From positions 1,140,417-1,204,416 of the forward strand of contig NZ_KV917369.1 of the NCBI RefSeq assembly GCF_002019595.1: a stretch of DNA of 64,000 nt, given 5' to 3'. Below are positions 60,881 to 64,000 of this stretch, piece by piece. Each line of letters begins with the position of its first letter. Position 1 is the stretch's first letter. The DNA comes from Priestia abyssalis (GTDB taxonomy: Bacteria > Bacillota > Bacilli > Bacillales > Bacillaceae_H). The notes beneath the pieces were generated by a model that was given only the letters and a program-made list of their open reading frames with translations, was not told the origin of the DNA and did not search any database. The position numbers and the translations under genes are program-made.

Positions 60881-61927
60881 ATGAAAACATTGCAAGTCGG
60901 GCTTGTCGGATACGGCTTATCGGGACAAGTATTCCACGCTCCGTTTGTACATACGCATTCCCATATGAATTTAAAGAAGGTTGTAGAAAGAAGAAGTGCA
61001 AAATCAAAGGAACACTATCCGTATGTAGAAGTTGTGGCCTCCTACGAAGAATTGCTGGCAGATGAAGAGATAGATGTTGTCATCATTACGACTCCAAATG
61101 AATTCCATTTTTCAATGGTGAAGGATGCCATCTTGAAACGGAAACATGTCGTTATTGAAAAGCCGTTCACGGTGACATCTAAGGAAGCCATGGAGCTGAC
61201 AGAATTAGCCGGTGAATATGGTGTCAAGCTCTTTGTTTATCATAATCGCCGCTGGGATGGTGATTTTAAAACAGTCAAAAAGATTATCGAACAGGGTTTG
61301 CTTGGGGATATTGTTGAATTTGAATCTCATTTTGACCGGTTTCGCAATTATTTTAAGGAAAATGCATGGAGGGAAGAAGACCGTCCGGGTTCAGGCATTT
61401 TGTATGATCTCGGTTCCCACTTAATTGATCAATCACTCGTGTTATTCGGTACACCTGATGCGGTCACCGCTCATACAAGCATTCAGCGGAAAGGCGGGAA
61501 ATCCGTAGATGCTTTTGATGTGCGCCTTCATTATCCAGAGGTAAGCGTAACGTTAAAAGCGGGTATGCTTGTCAGGGAGCTTGGCCCTCGTTTCACTCTT
61601 CATGGTACAGAAGGGTCTTTTGTTAAATATGACTTGGATCCGCAGGAAAATGCACTTCGCCAAGGAAGCATGCCAACAGACAGCGGGTACGGGATAGAAG
61701 ACGAGGGATGTTGGGGAACCTTGAATGCGACGATCAACGGTTTGCATTATCATGGCAAAATTGAGACGCTGCCTGGAAGTTACCAAGATTTTTACCAAAA
61801 TGTATATGAAGCCGTAACAGAAGGAAAAGAGCTGGAAGTGAAACCGGAACAGGGTGCCACCGTTATCAGAATCATTGAATTAGCGGAACAAAGTGCACGC
61901 GAAAAACGAACCATTTCATTTGAATAG
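60881..61927 (+). CDS. Gfo/Idh/MocA-family oxidoreductase
   Basis: The 348-aa protein opens with a Rossmann motif GLVGYGLSGQVFHAPF and has TTPNEFHFSMVKDAI and VIEKPFTV (the EKP motif), then a C-terminal alpha/beta domain with DLGSHLIDQ. The family oxidises sugars or inositols with NAD(P). It is divergent from the DeoR regulator, so a sugar-derivative pathway is likely. The substrate is unknown. ATG 60881 follows AAAGGAGAGAAGC. Confidence 0.88.
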   Translation: MKTLQVGLVGYGLSGQVFHAPFVHTHSHMNLKKVVERRSAKSKEHYPYVEVVASYEELLADEEIDVVIITTPNEFHFSMVKDAILKRKHVVIEKPFTVTSKEAMELTELAGEYGVKLFVYHNRRWDGDFKTVKKIIEQGLLGDIVEFESHFDRFRNYFKENAWREEDRPGSGILYDLGSHLIDQSLVLFGTPDAVTAHTSIQRKGGKSVDAFDVRLHYPEVSVTLKAGMLVRELGPRFTLHGTEGSFVKYDLDPQENALRQGSMPTDSGYGIEDEGCWGTLNATINGLHYHGKIETLPGSYQDFYQNVYEAVTEGKELEVKPEQGATVIRIIELAEQSAREKRTISFE

Positions 61928-61929
61928 AC

Positions 61930-61966
61930 GCAAAAAGAGGAGAGCGGGGGCTCTCCTCTTTTTGCA
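61930..61966. terminator. shared terminator between convergent genes
   Basis: GCAAAAAGAGGAGAG pairs exactly with CTCTCCTCTTTTTGC. Confidence 0.9.
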
Positions 61967-61981
61967 GATCACACACATTAC

Positions 61982-63409
61982 TTAAGCTGCCACTTCTGTC
62001 TCTATTTTTTGGTGGTGGCGTCGAATTTGATAAGCGTACCAAGTTGTTACGGCTAACGTAATCACCGTTCCGATCATCATCGACGTTTGGTAACTTAACT
62101 TAAATCCTTCAGGAGCATAGAAAATATAAGTACTCACAACGCCTGTCATAAATAGGGCTGGGATTCCGCAAATCCAATGGAATTTGCCGTGACGTAAACA
62201 GTAGACAGTAGCTGTCCATAATGTCACTGTTGCAACAAGCTGGTTAGACCAGCCCACATAACGCCATAAGAATGAATAATCAATCGTTGATAAATAAAAA
62301 GCTGGAATCGTGACTGGTATTGAATAAAGAAATGCTTGCTTCAGGCCGGCGTTCTCACCTTTAGCTCCAACTAATTCTGCCAAAATCATGCGCGATGAAC
62401 GAAGAGCCGTATCACCTGTTGTAATAGGTAAGATGATAACCCCTAAGATGGCTAAAATTCCACCTAATTGACCAAGAAGGGAAGTTGAAATTTCATTGAC
62501 AGCTCCTCCTGGACCACCTGCTGCGATGGCTTCTTGCAGCCCTGTCGTACCGCCGAAGAATGTCATACCCGCAGCTGCCCAAATCAACGCGATGATACCT
62601 TCTCCAATCATAGCTCCATAAAACACCTTGCGGCCTTCACGCTCATTTTTAAGTGTTCTGGCAATAATCGGACTTTGTGTACAATGGAAGCCGGAAATGG
62701 CTCCACATGAGATTGTAACCATCAATAAAGGCCAGATTGGCAGTTCGCCCGGATGAAGGTTTTCCAAAGTGACATTTGGAATTGGTTTGCCTGAGAATAA
62801 AAGGGCTCCTGCGATGGCAACTGCCATAAAAATCAAAATGGCACCGAACAGCGGATAAATTTTACCGATTACTTTATTAACCGGTAAAACGGTCGCTAAC
62901 AAGAAATAAACAAAAATAAGAACGAGTACTGTACTAAAAGATAGTGGAGTTAACTGTGAAATCAATTGTGCTGGCCCTGCTGTGAACGCAGCGGCTACTA
63001 AAATCATTAAAACGAGAGATACGACGTTTGTGATGATTTTTACGTTTTTTCCTAAATAACGTCCTACAAGAGCCGGATATTGTGCGCCGCCGTGACGAAG
63101 GGACATCATACCGGAAAAATAGTCATGGACCGCTCCGGCAAAAATACATCCTACCACAATCCAAATAAAGGCGACCGGTCCATATAAAGCACCCGTTATC
63201 GCACCATAGATCGGGCCTAGTCCCGCAATATTCAATAATTGGATGAGCCAGCCTTTCCACCATGGCATCGGCATATAATCAAGGCCGTCCGTTTTTGTAT
63301 AGGCAGGTGTTTCGTTATTGGGATCCATGCCAAAAATTCGGTCAACCACCCGTCCGTAAAACATATAGCCTAAGATTAAAAGTGCGATTGACGCGAGAAA
63401 AGTAAGCAT
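61982..63409 (-). CDS. cstA: carbon starvation protein CstA, peptide/pyruvate transporter family
   Basis: The 475-aa protein has about 14-16 helices with CstA-family segments: YFSGMMSLRHGGAQYPALVG near 115, CGAISGFHCTQSPIIARTL near 240, and GDTALRSSRMILAE. CstA proteins import peptides or pyruvate when carbon runs short. I start it at ATG 63409, 8 nt after AGGAGG; the longer frame to 63472 has no ribosome site. A cre-like site lies about 120 bp upstream. Confidence 0.9.
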   Translation of the reverse strand: MLTFLASIALLILGYMFYGRVVDRIFGMDPNNETPAYTKTDGLDYMPMPWWKGWLIQLLNIAGLGPIYGAITGALYGPVAFIWIVVGCIFAGAVHDYFSGMMSLRHGGAQYPALVGRYLGKNVKIITNVVSLVLMILVAAAFTAGPAQLISQLTPLSFSTVLVLIFVYFLLATVLPVNKVIGKIYPLFGAILIFMAVAIAGALLFSGKPIPNVTLENLHPGELPIWPLLMVTISCGAISGFHCTQSPIIARTLKNEREGRKVFYGAMIGEGIIALIWAAAGMTFFGGTTGLQEAIAAGGPGGAVNEISTSLLGQLGGILAILGVIILPITTGDTALRSSRMILAELVGAKGENAGLKQAFLYSIPVTIPAFYLSTIDYSFLWRYVGWSNQLVATVTLWTATVYCLRHGKFHWICGIPALFMTGVVSTYIFYAPEGFKLSYQTSMMIGTVITLAVTTWYAYQIRRHHQKIETEVAA

Positions 63410-63527
63410 GTTTGAAACCTCCTTCTGTACCACTAATTTAAATTTTCTGAAAATATATACATATATTAACAAAGTCCGACAAATACCGCAATATATTTTT
63501 CTGAAAAAATTAAAATTTCTAACAATT

Positions 63528-63541
63528 TAGAAGCGCTTACA
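63528..63541 (-). promoter_or_regulatory. cre-like site upstream of cstA
   Basis: On the minus strand TGTAAGCGCTTCTA matches the CcpA consensus at 12 of 14 positions. It fits repression of a carbon-starvation gene by glucose. Confidence 0.45.
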
Positions 63542-63629
63542 TTTTCAAAGGTAAGAAATCGCTGGGATGGGGGAGGAAAGAGGGGATGATTATTTCGGTA
63601 CAGAAAGAAGTATCTTCTTAAAATAATAA

Positions 63630-63670
63630 AAACCGTCATATGAATCATTGAGAGATTCATATGACGGTTT
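63630..63670 (-). terminator. terminator of the methionine synthase gene
   Basis: AAACCGTCATATGAATC pairs exactly with 63654-63670. On the minus strand it is followed by TTTATTATTTT. Confidence 0.85.
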
Positions 63671-63708
63671 GACAGAAGCAGCTTACTTCTTTTTAAAGAA
63701 GTCCTCTA

Positions 63709-64000
63709 CTATAAAACATTAAAATAGCGCGCTTCCGGATGGGCAAATACGATAGCGGAAACAGATGCTTCAGGTTCCATCATAAAGCCGTCCGTTAACT
63801 GAATTCCGATTTTTTCCGGCTGGATGAGCTTAAACAATTTTTCCTGGTCTTCTAAGTTCGGGCATGCCGGATAACCGAATGAATAGCGCTGGCCCTGGTA
63901 TTTGGCCGTCAGGCGCTGCTCCATCGTGAAATCCGGGGAATCCGGGAATCCCCATTGATCGCGAATTTGCTGATGGACGCGTTCCGCCAATGCTTCTGCC
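63709..64000 (-). CDS. metH: cobalamin-dependent methionine synthase MetH, C-terminal end
   Basis: The last 96 codons of a gene whose start lies beyond the right edge. The segment RYSFGYPACPNLEDQEKLF with the later GIQLTDGFMMEPEASVSAI is the S-adenosylmethionine-binding activation domain of MetH, which re-methylates oxidised cobalamin. The frame runs open to the window end; a TTG at 63988-63990 is internal, not a start. A short stand-alone activation-domain protein cannot be excluded. Confidence 0.85.
   Translation of the reverse strand, partial: AEALAERVHQQIRDQWGFPDSPDFTMEQRLTAKYQGQRYSFGYPACPNLEDQEKLFKLIQPEKIGIQLTDGFMMEPEASVSAIVFAHPEARYFNVL

Overview
The window looks like a chromosomal segment of a spore-forming member of the Bacillaceae. 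The evidence is low to moderate GC content, strong AGGAGG-type ribosome sites with frequent TTG and GTG starts, two sporulation-type histidine kinases (KinD-like and KinB-like), a Spo0E-type phosphatase, a SinI-type anti-repressor, a probable small acid-soluble spore protein, and textbook Bacillus control elements (CtsR boxes, an MhqR operator, a SigW promoter, a preQ1-I riboswitch and a c-di-GMP-I riboswitch). The genus cannot be fixed from the sequence alone. No rRNA, tRNA, CRISPR array, prophage or intact insertion sequence was seen.

Layout. 1-5.6 kb: edge of an EamA exporter, Spo0E-like phosphatase, ZIP metal transporter, GalT/HIT-like protein, APH-type kinase, KinD-like kinase. 5.7-13 kb: structured repeat RNA motif, MhqR-like regulator with its operator, M3 oligoendopeptidase, and a complete TAXI-TRAP uptake operon (binding lipoprotein, DUF1850, fused permease, wHTH regulator). 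13-23.3 kb: KinB-like kinase, decayed DHH phosphoesterase, clpE under two CtsR boxes, NhaC-type antiporter, exported hydrolase, CPBP protease, frameshifted YdcZ exporter, and several interspersed repeats. 24-35.4 kb: a Tad/Flp pilus locus (cpaB, tadZ-like, tadA, tadB, tadC, flp, then a VWA lipoprotein, a Trp/Gln-repeat secreted protein, two unknowns, and two TadE/G-type pseudopilins) with no prepilin peptidase. 35.4-40.7 kb: DUF2254 protein, then queC-queD-queE-queF behind a distant preQ1 riboswitch. 40.7-47.3 kb: small genes, including an orphan sinI-like gene directly behind a c-di-GMP riboswitch, then corA, dedA, ykvS, a truncated patatin gene, EcsC and YueI. 47.4-64 kb: exported 5'-nucleotidase, short-chain fatty acid permease, purine permease, a SigW-type promoter with a YcdB/YcdC-like protein, an ABC-F ATPase (ykpA), small conserved genes, a HAD/DeoR/Gfo-Idh cluster, cstA, and the 3' end of metH.

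The best leads are: (1) the c-di-GMP riboswitch placed in front of a SinI-type gene, which could tie the second messenger to SinR-controlled matrix genes; (2) the accessory module inside the Tad locus, especially the secreted protein with a 26-residue Trp/Gln repeat; (3) several structured repeat families, including a 32-nt motif whose flanking arms differ in sequence yet remain complementary, and loopless palindromes centred on GGCC.
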